A stretch of DNA of 64,000 nt from Cryptomeria japonica (Eukaryota > Streptophyta > Pinopsida > Cupressales > Cupressaceae). The notes below the pieces were generated by a model. The model was not told the DNA's origin. It searched no databases and worked only from the letters and a program-made list of their open reading frames with translations. Each line of letters starts with the position of its first letter. Within the stretch, counting starts at the first letter, position 1. The DNA lies in the NCBI RefSeq assembly GCF_030272615.1, contig NC_081405.1:567979095-568043094 (forward strand), given 5' to 3'. Shown here in pieces: positions 47,605 through 60,624 of this stretch. The translations under genes were made by a program, and so were the position numbers.

Positions 47605-50600
47605 GTAACTACAAAATATCTACCCATCTCATGTGTCTCTGATTCAACTTACTCTAAGTGTTCAAATACTATAAGGCTTGATGATCGGTATGTAACACAA
47701 ACTCCTTAGGCAACTAATAATATCTCCATTTCTTCAAGGCTTGAACTATGGCATAAAATTCCCGATCATACATTGAATATCTCCCTCGGTCATTATTCAA
47801 CTTCTCACTGAAATAAGCTACTGCTCCCCCTTCTTGACTCAAGACTTCTCCAATAGTGGTTCCACTTGCATCACAATCTACTTGAAACACTTTGTTGAAA
47901 TCCGATAAAGATAACACAGGATACTCAGTCACTTTCTACATCAACAGTTCAAAACTTTTGTTTTCTCTAGTTTTCCACTTGAATTCCTTCCTATCTCCCC
48001 TCATGGTCTCAGCCATAGGGTTATAAACTGAACTAAATTTTTTGATTAACTTCCAGTAGAAACTAGTCAATCCATGAAATGATCTTACCTCTCCAATGCT
48101 TTCCAGTGTAGGCCATTCAACAATTGCTTTTACTTTCTCAGGGTCCATCTTTAAATTCATCCACAGATATCACAAATCCCAAATAGACTATCTCTTCCTT
48201 CATGAAAGTACACTTCTTAAGATTTATCAACAACTTTTCTTCTCTCAACCTCTGCAAAACTTGTCTGAAATGCAACAAATGCTCCTCTTTTGTCTTACTG
48301 AAAATTAGAATGTCATCTAGATATACAATAACAAACTTACCCAATAATTTCTTCAATGTACCTCATTCATCAACCTCATGAAAGTACTCGGTGCATTAGT
48401 CAACCCAAAAGGCATCACTAACCATTCATACAATCCTTCATTTGTCTTGAACCTTGTCTTCCACTCATCTCCTTCTCTGATTCTAATCTGATGATATCCA
48501 CTCTTCAAGTCCATCTTTGTGTAGTATTTGGCTCCACTCAAATAGTCCATTATGTCATCCATCCTAGGTAAAGGAAATTGGTATTTCACTGTGATCTTGT
48601 TTATTTCTTTGGAATCGGTACACATCCTCCATTCTCCATTCTTCTTAGGTGCTAATACTACTAGTACTGCACAAGGACTCAGACTTTCTCTGATCAAACC
48701 TTTCTTCAACAATTCCTGCACTTGTCTATTCAACTCTTCATTCTCTGTTAGTTTTAACTGGTGTGCAGCTTTGTTAAGCAAACTAGCTCCAGGAATCAGG
48801 TCCATGCAATGACTGATACTTCTCATAGGTGGTAATCCATCAAGAATATTATTTGAAATGATGTCTGCATACTCTGTCAGTAATTGCTTTATCTCTTTTG
48901 GTTGTTTTGCTTCATGCTCCAGATGCTCAGTCTTATTAGGAACTAAGGCAAAACACACATTCTCATGTCTCATTCCATCCAAGAATTTTCGTCCATCCAC
49001 CAAACATATTCTAGCATTCGTACAAACTTTACTCTTCAGGGGCTCCTCCAAGGGTAACAAGGTTTATTTCATCTCATTTACTATAATAGTGTATATGTTC
49101 TTCCTCCCATCATGTATTGCCTATCTATCAAACTGCCAAGCTCTACCCAACAAAAGGTGACAAATATCCATAGGCATAATATCACACCAGAATTCATCAT
49201 GATAGTTCCCAATTTTCAATTTTACCAAACATTGCTCACTCACTAACAACTTATGATCATCCTGAATCCATGCTCTATGATAAGGCTTAGGGTGTTTCAA
49301 TCTTTCCAACTTCAACTTATTCACCATCTCCTCTGAAACAAGATTATATGAACTACAACTATCAATAACAACTTTACAGCACTGACCGGATACCTAACAT
49401 TGGTTTTGAATAGATTTCTCCTCTGCAAGGGCTCTTCATCTTCTCCTGTTTGACATAAAGCTATCCACATCATCAACAGTTCTCCATCTCCTAGTTTGTT
49501 AGTTGATCCGGTGGGGCTTTCTTCTACCAATGTTGTTCTCCTAGTGTTCTATGTCTTCTTACATTCAAAAGTATTGTGTCCTTCTCCTCCATACTTAAAG
49601 AAAGTTCCTCTAAATACTCTCTTGTATTGTCTTTTATCATCTTTTCCAAAACCCTCATTCCATTGGCCATCAAGTTCTCTCCTCCAGTAGAAATTTATGT
49701 CATCCTTTTGGTATGAATTACCTTCCTTTCTTACTTCCTTGTCCTTGTTCTGATCCATACAAGTTCCTCTTCCTCCGGAATATACTCTTCCTCCTTGAAA
49801 TCTTCCTCTGGAAAACCTTCCACCTCTACCTCTCTATCTCTGCTCATGTCTTTTTTTCAGCTTCTCTTATGCTTTTAGGGCTTATTGATAAGCTTCTTGA
49901 ACACTCTGCAACTTAATCAAACTGAGTTCATCTTGTATAGACATCCACAGTCCATTCAAATATCTTGGAACTTGTTCAACCTCATCATTGACATGTTCGG
50001 ATCTGATATTCAACTTGTAGAATGATTTGGTGTACTCCTTCACACTAGATTCCTTCTGCTTCAAGTTCTGCCACTTCCAGAATAGGTTCACTTGATAATC
50101 AGCTGGCACAAATTTTGATTTTAACTTAGGAACCATCCGCTCCCATGAATTGATCTTCTCTTTACCTCTTCTTTGTCTATCAACCTACAAATGCTCCCAC
50201 CAAAGAGATGCACGACCTTTCAACTGGGTATAGACATACTTCACCTTTCTTTCCTCTACGGTGTTCTCAAAATCAAAATACTTTTCCATCTCCAAGATCC
50301 AATCCATCAATTCACTTGAATCCAACTTTCCATCATACTCTAGTGGGGTAAAATGTGGTTTAGTGTTTGCCCTACTCAAAACCCTCAAGAACCTTTCTTC
50401 ATCTAGATCAATCACTGGTGGATTCACTACTTGTTCTATCGAGGCCTCTTCTTCCTCATCTTCACTCACATCCTCAATATGTCAGCCTCTTCTCTGGGTT
50501 GTGTCAACGGCCTCCAACCAAGTTGCAATTCCTTGTAACATTTCCATCACAACAGGGTCTACATTCCCACATGCTCCACAATTCCTATTTCCTCTTTGCA

Positions 50601-50690
50601 CCATCTTCACACCAGTCCTTTGTAGCTGCAGTTCAGATGCACATTCCGCCAACCCACAATAAAATTCTCAGGATAACATAATCTTCGGAA
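47605..50690 (-). pseudogene. Gypsy-3 gag-PR-RT-RNase H
   Basis: Gag traces QLKGRASLWWEHL (50200) and MVPKLKSKFVPADY (50120), with a damaged knuckle near 49560. The protease reads VVIDSCSSYNL (49350) where DSG is expected, so the catalytic triplet is altered. RT is well preserved: [18 protein letters not shown] (48630), [16 protein letters not shown] (48510), [15 protein letters not shown] (48390) and VIVYLDDILIFSKT (48320). RNase H has DCDASGTTIGEVLSQEGG (47880) and FVLHTDHQAL (47680), and its frame is cut at 47605 by the DNA transposon. Stops or shifts lie near 49380, 49060 and 48350-48140. Confidence 0.92.
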
Positions 50691-50699
50691 TGAAATCTT

Positions 50700-50711
50700 C
50701 CTCTGATACCA
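50700..50711 (-). other. Gypsy-3 primer-binding site
   Basis: The plus strand reads cctctgatacca, one change from the initiator-Met site. Two bases then lead to the LTR start tggtgcaatc at 50714, the same arrangement as in the plus-strand gypsy array, so the two are related families. Confidence 0.85.
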
Positions 50712-50713
50712 CT

Positions 50714-51500
50714 TGGTGCAATCACTGGTTAGGAGGGACCTCAAAAGAGACCAGTCAAAACCAGGCAGCAAGAGTAAACACAATGGAAACAAGAGGCTAT
50801 GATGGAGATAGTGGAGAACTAAGTAAATTAGATTATGAAAATTGATTATAGATAACTGGTAACATCCAAGTTACAAGATTCATCTCACTTTCCTGCTACA
50901 AACATGCTTAATTATAGAACAAGTCACTCTTGGACCTCCAAGCCTAAGATCCATCTACTATGTTTTATCTGATTTCCATCTGACTGACTTCTAATGCTCA
51001 ATTACAATGATTTATATGATCCAATAAGATCCGGTCGGTCCAAAAGGGATCAAATGCTGAAGAACAAGACCAAACATGTAAAACCAATAGGTCGGCCTTC
51101 GCCAAAGAGATTCCTTAAGAAAATCCAAAGGATGAAGTGTGGATCAAAGCAAAGGTCGACCACACACCAAAGAATATCAGAAACAATACACAGGGCTTCA
51201 CAAGCTACGAAAGGTATCCGATAGATTCACCAATGCAAATAGGTCCAAACGGTTCTGGTGCTAGAAAATTATCTCGAAATCTAGAATCGATAACTTTCTG
51301 GAAAATGATCCAAATGCTATGCGGTTTAGGAATAAGGAATATGATCATGTCCTCAAGCAAAATCCAACTCCACAAGATTCAGTGAGCCAATGCAAGAAAT
51401 TGCAGAATGAGATGCTGAAACTATAAAACATAAAACAAACAAAAAAGAAATATTTTTGGTTGATGCAAGATTGCCAAGAACCGGGGATGCTCTTGCATCA
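50714..51500 (-). repeat. Gypsy-3 5' LTR
   Basis: 787 bp. On the minus strand it starts TGATGCAAGAGCATCCCCGG and ends GATTGCACCA, matching the ends of the LTRs at 6941, 9832 and 12716. Interior similarity to those LTRs is weak by eye. Confidence 0.88.
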
Positions 51501-51918
51501 CTTATAGAGGGGTTGTATACATACCTTCTTGCTACAAATTTTATTTAATTTTTACCACCTCTAAATTTGAAAGTTGTATATTCATTAAGGGTGTATCCTA
51601 ACATTAAACTCAACTTTAGACCTTATTCCAGTCAGTTATAATCTCTACATCTTCCATTTGTCATCTCAGTTCATATTTGTTTATATAGAATTAACCCAAG
51701 TAACTTCTATATGCATAGATATGGAGCTCAAAACTTTCAAAACTCAAATTTGAAATTGAACTTTACAAACCTTTTTCTTACTAGCCATTATGCATTGACC
51801 TATTGTATATTTGTGTGAATTTTTCAGTCATATTTTAATAAAACCTAGGTAGAATCTAGATCAAGGAGAATTCACGACTCATCCATAAAGAGCATGATTG
51901 AAGCACTAGTGTTGCATC
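51501..51918. repeat. Repeat R, copy 1, middle part
   Basis: Matches 61110-61556 (CATACCTTCTTGCTA, TAATCTCTACATCTTCCATTT, AACCTAGGTAGAATCTAGAT). It is bounded by gypsy-3 on the left and by the LTR element at 51919 on the right; the last five bases GCATC are that element's target duplication. Confidence 0.85.
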
Positions 51919-53114
51919 TGTTAGGCCCAATATAGAAAGCTAATGTACTGAGAGGGGAGGGGTGAATTAGTACTCCAAAAATTTTCTTTTGTAATAACCT
52001 TACTGTTATGCATAAACAGAATAGTGCAATAACATAAAATAAAACTATAATCAACAGATAACAATCATACATGATTCACTCCATAACACATATATTTTGG
52101 TCCCACAGAAACTCTTGGTTAGAGAGAAAAACTGCGATGGGGATGGCACCCACAACTTCACTACTGCAATAATAAAGAATGCTCGATTAGAGCTACATTT
52201 AGCTATTTCTGATAGCTTACCTTGTTAGGAGTATTAAGATCAGTTAGATCTACCTTACTAAAGGATTTTTACAACACTATATAAGTGTAGCACCTGGTTA
52301 AAGGATTTACAATTTATAGACTTGGTTAGAGTCTTTTACCCTGTTAAAGGTTTCTCTTACAACTTCAAAATATTACAATATATTCATTACAAATATCTGC
52401 AACTTTACATCTGAAATGTTAAAGCAGATTCTATGTGCTCTAAATAAGATTACCTAGCTTGTAGCATACCTCGGTAACCCATAATGAAACTCGGTAAACC
52501 CTTCTGTTTACTCTGTTCTTCGACTGTTCACTGATAACCTTCTTGGTGACCTCTCTGTGTCTCTATAATAGTCTTCCTTCATGCATACACACTGCTATCT
52601 CATTGCATCTCTTATCACATCATATCATGTCATATATCTAACCCCAGAATCATGCTGTATATATAGATCTCTTATAGTGGTGATCTGATTCATTGCTTCG
52701 ATCTTACAAAAAGATTCTTCGAATGAATAACTTAACAAAATATCTCATAGGTTAGATTGGCCTTGTAATCATACATAATCTCATAGTGCAATTTCCAATG
52801 CAAAAACGGTTAGATGTGCCTTGATCTTGTAACACGTTTTCATGTGCATGTCCAGGTTCAATGTATCTAGTAAAATGTTTCACTCGGTGAATATCAACTC
52901 GGTGAGTTAACTTTACCACTCAGTAGCCATGAACCTTTACTCGGTAAACAGCTCGGTGAATACTGTGTTCTGTGACTGCTTTCTTCAGTAACCGACTAGA
53001 TTGTTCATATCGACTTCTCTGTGTGTTCCAACTGCATGATTCGATAATAGTAACTGACTAGAATATATTATGACTTTGGATATGAAACTAATGGCAATTT
53101 GATAAGTAGTAACA
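51919..53114 (-). repeat. 3' LTR of the non-autonomous element
   Basis: 1,196 bp, near-identical to 58794-59979. The plus-strand run atctcccctttag at 53115 is its polypurine tract. Confidence 0.93.
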
Positions 53115-53445
53115 ATCTCCCCTTTAGACATTAGTTGAGATGTTTGACAAAAACTACTTACAAAGTCATAACTCAAAAAACTATATACTTGACAAAATGA
53201 CTATACTTGACAATATATACAATAGTCAATAGTATATGCAGATATACTCCCCTTATCATTATCCTGTACATAATTCTGAATTTTGCATGTTCGGCTCAGT
53301 TCTATACTGTACTTGTGTGCTCTGAATGCTCTGTATATTCTGCTCGGTATACTCCCCTTGTATACAATACTCAAAATTGTCTTATCAAAACTGTACTACT
53401 CTCCAAGTGTAGAATTACTCCCCCTTTTTGACAAACATTAAAAAC

Positions 53446-56400
53446 TTAATTTGCATCTAGAGGTGGTAACTGATAAAAAATAGTCTTATACTTGGTCCGA
53501 GCGTCAGTGAGGGCGACTGAGAGTGAGTCCTTGAGACTTTCCATTAATGAGTTCTGTGCTTGAATGTTAGATAAGAGTGATATCAAGCCATCAAGAGTGC
53601 TTTCCTCTTGGGTAGTTGATAAGCTTGTAGCTCGGTTAAGCTGCTCTTGGACTGATGAGAGATGAGGAAGGAATAATGTCTGAAGGGTCATTATATCCAT
53701 CCTAATTTTATGCTCTTCATTCCTAAGTTCTAACTGTTGAGCCATGAGCTGTTGTAGCTTTTTGTAAAAAGTCTAAATTGAATTAGGCTTAGTGGTCAAC
53801 TTGGATGAGAGATTGATGATCTCTTTCTCAATTGCATCAATTTTATTTTTGATGTCTTTAATAAATAAAGAAAATATACACAATTTATGGAATAAATAAA
53901 GAATGTACTTGAGTTGAGGGGTCAACTCAACAATGAATTTGACAAATTTTATCTTGCCAACAACAATTGATTTTTGGACTTCCTCTATCATTTTTGCTGT
54001 GAGCTCTTTATCCTTGAGCTTGCTGAGGTATTCAGATGCATCAACTCCAGATGTTTCAATCTGATTAAGGAGTTCATCCAACTGAATATGGATGGCTGCA
54101 TCGGTTGACACTGTTGTTGATGGTAGCATTTCTGTGAGCAGTGTCCTAACCTTTTGAAGTACCTAATTCTTTTTTTGTATTGCCAGTTGTTTCTCCTGTT
54201 CGGCCTTTGCTTTGCATAGTTCATCGAATTCAGTGAGTGCTTGCCCTTTTAATTTGGAGATGTCGACATTGGGCAACACGATTGGTTTAGATAAGTCAAA
54301 TTTAAAACCATGCTTTCTCACCTTTTTCTCTTTTCCTTTTATCTGGGGCACTAAGACAAGTGCTTGTTAGGCTTGTTGTCCCTCGGTAGGTTGCTCGGTA
54401 GATGCAACACTTTGCACTATTCCTGTAGTAGTTGCAGTGTCTTTGGATGGCTTGATGCTAGGGGTCTCTACTGTAATATTTGCTGTGCTTGTCTGTCCCT
54501 GAGACGATTGATCTTTTGTTGTGTCTGCTGTAGCTTCAGACTTGTTACCTGTATCTTCTGCAGCTTCAGATTTGTTACCTTCAGTAACTTGTTCAGTGTC
54601 CTTGGGGGCTTCGGTTGGTATTGTTGGCTTCACCGGTAGATAAGGCTGAACTTGTTCTAAGACCGATTCACTAGACACAAGTTTTGCATAAGTGGTGCCT
54701 TCAATCATTTCTTGCTCCAGTGTGGCTTCATCCATTACATCTTCATCAATTTGTATTGTGTCAACCGGGTCTGGACCTTACTCGGTGACATCTGGATCTT
54801 GCTCGGTGACATCAACAATTTCAATTTGAGATTGTTCACCGACATCCTTTTGTTTGAAGATCTCCTGCCACTTGGCCTTAGTCTCATTCTCCACATCAAT
54901 ATATAGCCCATTCATCAATTTTAAGGCTCTCTGTTTCACAAGAAATTTTGAATTGTATGTGGACAAATGCTTCTTGATTTCAGCTATGGACATGTCAGGA
55001 AATAAGTGGACAAGACTTCTTTCTCTTATATGTCTCTCTGAATCCATTGCATATTTCCATCTGTTATCAATATGTGAGTAGAGTTCACTTGGAAGTGACT
55101 TTGCTAGTTCCAATGGTGCTAACCGAAAATTTAGAAGTGTACATATGACAACTTCTTCAATCTATCATTTCTCATCATTGTTCCTAGACTCATACTTAAC
55201 ATATCTGAATCCTACAAATCCATCGTATTCCTTAAGATTGGCACAAAAGTTTTCAACACTGTGAATGTTTGCCTTTTTGCTCTTCACAATCTGGAATTTG
55301 TTAGCATCATCAGACTCTGTATCACTCGACTCTTTTGCCAAAATGAGTCTCCGAGTAGATTTCTTGTAAGTCTTTGTTACCTTAGGAGTGGCAACAGTCT
55401 TTTGTTTCTTGCTCGGTGATGCAGCTGATGCTTTGGTGTTGGGTCTCTTTGTTGGTGGAGTTGGCAGGGTTTTTGTGTTGTCCTGTTTCTTTCTTTTTAG
55501 AACTTTTCCCTTTGGCAACTCTGTGCTCAATGTTATTGCAGCCTCCTGTGATTTTGATTCTTCCTCGGTAATGGAAAGATTTCCTTTGACAGGTGTAGAT
55601 GAGGATTCTTCTCTGAATTTCTCAGATAAAGCTTTTATCATCTTTGTAGCTTTCCTTGTAGCCTTAGGAACTACAATGCTCATTTTTACTTTCTCCTTTA
55701 CCTCTTCATAGGTTCCATACCTTAGTTTAGTTGCATGCCTTGGCAATGATAGGTAGGCATCAATTTGTTGCTATGTGATATCATAATCAATTTCATAACC
55801 CATTGGTTGCAACGACTGAATCCTCAGTTCAACAACATTTACATAGCAGTAGTCAGTGTCGACTTCAAAACAAATATTGTCCTTGGATTTTTCAATCAGC
55901 TGTGGTGGGATCTTGTACCTATTGTGCATTTTCTCTTGGAATTTGCTAAAGTAATCATCCATGACATCATTAAAGTTATCTCCTAACTTATTGATGTAAT
56001 CATTGATCTAATGGGTGATAGGTCGGTGTAGCTCCCATATTACTTTACCGACTGAGGGAAAGAACTTTTCAAAATAGAAAAACATATAGACAAGTAGTGA
56101 ACCTAACTTGAGTGTGTTTGCCGAGTTGTTCTTCTTCAACTTCCTTATTGTGTTCAAGTACTCAAATAAGTTCTTTAGTAGTACTTCACACAAGTCTACT
56201 TTCATTCCCTTTACTATTTTGTAGGCCAAGTCCACTACAACACATGGTACACTATTTTCCCTTGCAGATTGGAAGAAACAGTAACCAATGATTGTGATTG
56301 CAAATTTCAGTTTAGCATCAGTGACATTATTCAATTTCAGTCCTCGGTAATTAGATTCTACTCCGGTTAGACTGATTAGCTCCTTTTGTGATATCATTTT

Positions 56401-56904
56401 CTATGCACGAGCATGATCGTAGATGGGATATCTGGTGATCAAGTGAATGACTTCCTTCGTGATCTTGAACGGTTGCTCTTGTAGCCACATGAAATCATCA
56501 TGTACTCTGCTTAATACAAACTTAACCCATTGGGGTTTGAACACACAAGGATAGACTAGGGCTTTAGTTAACCCCTTGATTTTGATATGTTCAAATTTAC
56601 TATCCAATTTACCGTCAGTGCACAATTCATCATATGTGTCACTAATCTCTACATGATCGAGTTCCTCAACATGACACTTGGTAAAGAATCTGACATCTTC
56701 TACCAATAAGACTGGATCCGGGATGAGTGAAAATGCAGTTTTATCATCTGGTTCTGAGGCGACTTTAGGAGTTAGGGAATACTTCAGAGATGGCTTCTCC
56801 ACATTTTGGACAACTACAGGGTCTTGGATCTTGGGCACCATGGTAGATCTCGAGTAAAAATTCGATAGGTTATCCTTAGGGTTTACAAGTGACTTACTCT
56901 TCAC
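53446..56904 (-). pseudogene. Unknown 1,153-codon ORF carried by the LTR element
   Basis: One uninterrupted frame from MKSKSLVNPKDN (or the later MVPKIQDPVV at 56842) down to LPPLDAN-stop at 53446. It has in-frame stops at 56401, 56008, 55771, 55165, 54778, 54367, 54163 and 53773 but no frameshift. The N-terminal third looks globular (VYPCVFKPQWVKFVLSRVHD; ITIIGYCFFQSARE). The middle is Lys/Ser/Pro-rich with nuclear-signal-like KRKKQ and PSKKQKT. An acidic Thr/Glu stretch (55000-54380) and helical, coiled-coil-like segments at the C-terminus follow. There is no pol motif. It resembles the uncharacterised ORFs of non-autonomous plant LTR elements, possibly the plant transposon protein type, but I cannot name a family. 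Function unknown. Confidence 0.75.
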
Positions 56905-57368
56905 ACTTGGTAGACACTAGCAATTTGACTAGATCAGAAACTAGCTAAACAGTGTGAATAGATTGATGTAAATACCTTGAAAATTTTCTCTGAATGAAGT
57001 TTGGTCGCTTTGATTCGCTCTGCTCTGCTTCTCGAAAACTTGGGTGAATGAAAATGACTACGAAAACACTTTTAAGTACTCAAAAATACCTTATCGGGCT
57101 CCGTGCAAGTTAGGTCATGATATTAAATGCACTCAGTTCACCTTTTACCGATTTACTTCATTTTTTGTTTTCACCGAGTATCCAACTTTGCTTTGTTAAC
57201 CGACTTGATAGGTTTCCTGTATACACCGACTTGACAAGTTTCCTGTATAGTATGCAAACTTTTCTAATTGCATCTTAACTATGCAGATTTTGAATTCTGT
57301 TCATAATAAAATAGGAACTATTATGATTTAACTTTTAAAGAATGCAGTCCCTTCTTACCTTTTCTTGA

Positions 57369-58721
57369 TTAATTTGAAATAGGTGCACCTAACTCAGTAG
57401 GTAATGTGCTTTCTTCATCAGACATAATTTCTTTCTTTTTCCAAATCATCTTGAATTTTTCTTTTATCTCCTTAGTGTCTCTTCTCGGTTGATCTCTACA
57501 ATCTCCAGCTAAATGTCTAGCTTTGTGACAATGAAAACATGCCATACCGGGATTTCTCCATGATCTCCGGTTGTTCATTCCAAACCTTATAAAACAGTTG
57601 GCACTTATATGTCCATATCTTCCACAACATTCGCACCATATCCTTGTATTGTAATCCCATGGTACTGCTGCATATTGTCGGTAAGAATCTGTGTGAGTTC
57701 GGTAACCTCCAGTGTTTGCTCGGTGTGGATACTTCATGTAGTTCTTTTGCTTAAACCAGAATCTCTCGGTACTATGTCCATATCTATTGCAGTTTTTACA
57801 AAACCCTTTGAATTTTTCCTTCTGATGGTTGTTAACAGACTTTGTCCTACATTGATTAGGTATGTGACCATATTTTTTGCAATTATAACAATATCCATTG
57901 GACTTAGAGATATTCGGTTGCTTACCTTTTCTGATCTGGCATATGTTGGCAGTATGACCTTGATTTCCACAGTAGTAGCAAATAGGCTTCTTCCTTTTGA
58001 TGTTATTTCTTTTTTTAGCTTGTTTTGATGATTCTCCTCTCTCGGTAGTATTAATTCCTTTCTCGGTAGAGTCTTTTCCTTTATAACCGAGTCCTCCATC
58101 TTTGTAGAGTCTTCTTGTATTTAGTTGCTCATCCAACATCTTTGATGCTTCATAACTTTTCTCCAATGATTCTTTTGATTTCTTTTCTGTTTCGAGTTCA
58201 CCAGTCAACCTTGATACTTCAAGTTTCAATGATTGATTTTCATCATTCTTCAGAATTGCTTCATGATGAGCATAACCTAGTTGATCTAACATATTTTTTT
58301 GAATGCCAGTTAACCTTATGATTTCATCATCCTTATCAGATACTAGAGCTTCAAGTTGTTGTTTCTCTCTTTGTAGATCTCTTGCTTTATCCTCAACTCT
58401 CCTTAATGCATCTAGATTTTCAGTCATTTGTGTACTAAAATGTTCATGTTCTCTTTTCATTGCTTTTAGTTGATCAGCTAATGCTTTGTTCTTTTCTTTC
58501 AACATTCCAATCATTTCTTCAATTTCTTCAGATATACTATTCTCAGATGATGTCTCGATTTGTTCCACTAGCTCTTGAGAATCCTGCAAGTCATCAGATA
58601 ATCTTCTCCTTACTTTCAGAGATTTTTGCATTTGCCTCTACATGTCTGCAATCACTTGATTTACATTATCCATCTCTTCTTGAAGATGCACAATCCTCTG
58701 AGATTGTTTGTAGCTTTCCAT
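57369..58721 (-). pseudogene. Gag-like coiled-coil protein with five zinc knuckles
   Basis: Start MESYKQSQRIVHLQEEMDNV at 58721, 59 bp past the primer site. A single TAG at 58638 interrupts the frame, which then runs open for 420 codons. The first 200 residues form heptad-rich helices (coiled coil). CCHC-type knuckles follow: CYYCGNQGHTANIC, CYNCKKYGHIPNQC, CKNCNRYGHSTERF (last Cys lost), CECCGRYGHISANC and CFHCHKARHLAGDC. Position after the primer site plus zinc knuckles argues for a nucleocapsid/gag role: binding the element's RNA for packaging. Most copia gags carry one knuckle; five and a long coiled coil are unusual. The single stop makes this copy a near-intact pseudogene. Confidence 0.82.
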
Positions 58722-58779
58722 TGCCAAGATCTTTCTCTTTAGGTGGTTAAACCCTTTTCCAAGATTCAAGCTTTGATAC

Positions 58780-58791
58780 CAATTGTTAGGC
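58780..58791 (-). other. Primer-binding site of the non-autonomous element
   Basis: The plus strand reads gctttgatacca, one base from the initiator-Met site, two bases inside the 5' LTR. Confidence 0.85.
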
Positions 58792-58793
58792 CC

Positions 58794-59979
58794 AATATAG
58801 AAAGCTAATGTACTGAGAGGGGAGGGGTCAATCAGTACTCCAAAAATTTTCTTTTGTAATAACCTTACTGTTATGCATAAACAAAATAGTGCAGTAACAT
58901 AAAATAAAACTATAATCAACAGATAACAATCATACATGATTCACTCCATAACACATATATTTTGGTCACGCAGAAACTCTTGGTTAGAGAGAAAAACTGT
59001 GGTGGGGATGGCACCCACAACTTCACTACTGCAATAATAAAGAATGCTCGATTAGAGCTACATTTAGCTATTTCTGATAGCTTACCCTGTTAGGAGTATT
59101 AAGATCAGTTAGATTTACCTTACTAAAGGATTTTTACAACACTATATAAGTGTAGCACCTGGTTAAAGGATTTACAATTTATAGACTTGGTTAGAGTCTT
59201 TTACCCTATTAAAGGTTTCTCTTACAACTTCAAAATATTACAATATATTCATTACAAATATCTGCAACTTTACATCCGAAATGTTAAAGCAGATTCTATG
59301 TGCTCTGAATAAGATTACCTAGCTTGTAGCATACCTCGGTAACCCATAATGAAACTCAGTAAACCCTTCTGTTTACTCTGTTCTTCGACTGTTCACTGAT
59401 AACCTTCTTGGTGACCTCTCTGTGTCTCTGTAACAGTCTTCCTTCATGCATACACACTGCTATCTCATTGCATCTCTTATCACATCATATCATGTCATAT
59501 ATCTAACCTTAGAATCATGCTATATATATAGATCTCTTACAACGGTGATCTGATTCATTACTTCGATCTTACAAAAAGATTCTTCGAATGAATAACTTAA
59601 CAAAATATCTCATAGGTTAGATTGGCCTTGTAATCATACATAATCTCATAGTGCAATTTCCAATGCAAAAATGGTTAGATGTGCCTTGATCTTGTAACAC
59701 GTTTTCATGTGCATGTCCAGGTTCAATGTATCTAGTAAAATGTTTCACTCGATGAATATCAACTTGGTGAGTTAACTTTACCACTCGATAGCCATGAACC
59801 TTTACTCGATAAACAACTCGGTGAATATTGTGTTTTGTGACTGCTTTCTTCAATAACCGACTAGACTGTTCATATCGACTTCTCTGTGTGTACCGACTAC
59901 ATGATTCGGTAATACTAACCGACTAGAATATAGTATGACTTTGGATATGAAACTAATGGCAATTTGATAAGTGGTAACA
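58794..59979 (-). repeat. 5' LTR of the non-autonomous element
   Basis: 1,186 bp, TGTTAGGCCC...GGTAACA, followed by the target duplication GCATC. Differences from the other LTR are scattered single bases, many of them C/T or G/A. Confidence 0.93.
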
Positions 59980-60624
59980 GCATCATCTAGTTACTGTATC
60001 CAAGGAATACTATATGCTTGCATTTTGTATTTTATATGTGTTTATTGCCATTAAATGGATTCATCCAAGGACTTAGCTGAAGGAAAACAAATACTTACCT
60101 AGGAAGTTTTCAAATAATGTCTCAATGTCACCTCATTTTAGGCACATGTTTAGAAAGCTAATGTACATCTACAATAGCCATCAATTTTCTACCAACTAGG
60201 GCCCTCAATCAAAGATATGAACTTCTAGTCTCAATCAATCAAGTCAAAATGCCACAATTATTGTTAGCAAGAAAAGTGGGGACCATAGACCGAAATTCTA
60301 AGACCCAAGTACTCTCTATGAGTTACATGTGTATGCCAAACTCAATAGTAGAAGAGGGATCAAAGGTTAATGTATAATGTGGAACACATAATAGAATATC
60401 ATATTAACACATATTAAATTACATTTCTGTACACCATATACACATAAATCAACTTCCATATATTCATGTAGATGTAGTGTTGTAAATCATATGACCAAAC
60501 AATTTTAACTCTATTTTGGGCTCTTGTTTTAGCGTGCCTCTTCTTGGTTCATTTCTAGCCTATTTGTGCCTTATCACATGCTATTATTATTATCGTATAC
60601 TAAGATTCAGACCAAATACTATTT
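59980..60624. repeat. Repeat R, copy 1, right part and spacer
   Basis: 59985-60115 matches 61556-61675 (ATACTATATGCTT, TATTTTATATGTGT, TCCAAGG-CTT). 60116-60624 is non-coding spacer before copy 2. Confidence 0.65.

Larger units (their letters stand above)
29620..51500 (-). mobile_element. Gypsy-3: Ty3/gypsy element interrupted by a DNA transposon
   Basis: A minus-strand gypsy with its 5' LTR at 50714-51500, primer site, gag, protease, RT and RNase H (50690 to 47605). The RNase H frame is broken at 47605 by the transposon and picks up again at 29902, reading on toward integrase to 29620. Integrase proper and the 3' LTR are absent. Flanking bases CTTAT occur at both 29615-29619 and 51501-51505 and may be the target duplication, or may match by chance. 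Confidence 0.85.
51919..59979 (-). mobile_element. Large non-autonomous LTR element (no pol)
   Basis: The two LTRs, 51919-53114 and 58794-59979, are very similar, begin TGTTAGGCCC and end GTAACA. The target duplication GCATC lies at 51914-51918 and 59980-59984. The empty site in the second R copy (around 61556) confirms the insertion. The polypurine tract lies at 53115 and the primer site at 58780-58791. The 5.7-kb interior codes a gag-like protein and a long unknown ORF on the minus strand, with no protease, integrase or RT. This is the layout of a large retrotransposon derivative that relies on other elements for pol. Confidence 0.93.

Noticed and set aside
57120-57260. Short CACCGACTTGA...TTTCCTGTAT direct repeat between the two ORFs of the LTR element
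   Set aside because: Two copies only, non-coding, with no clear function; mentioned for completeness.
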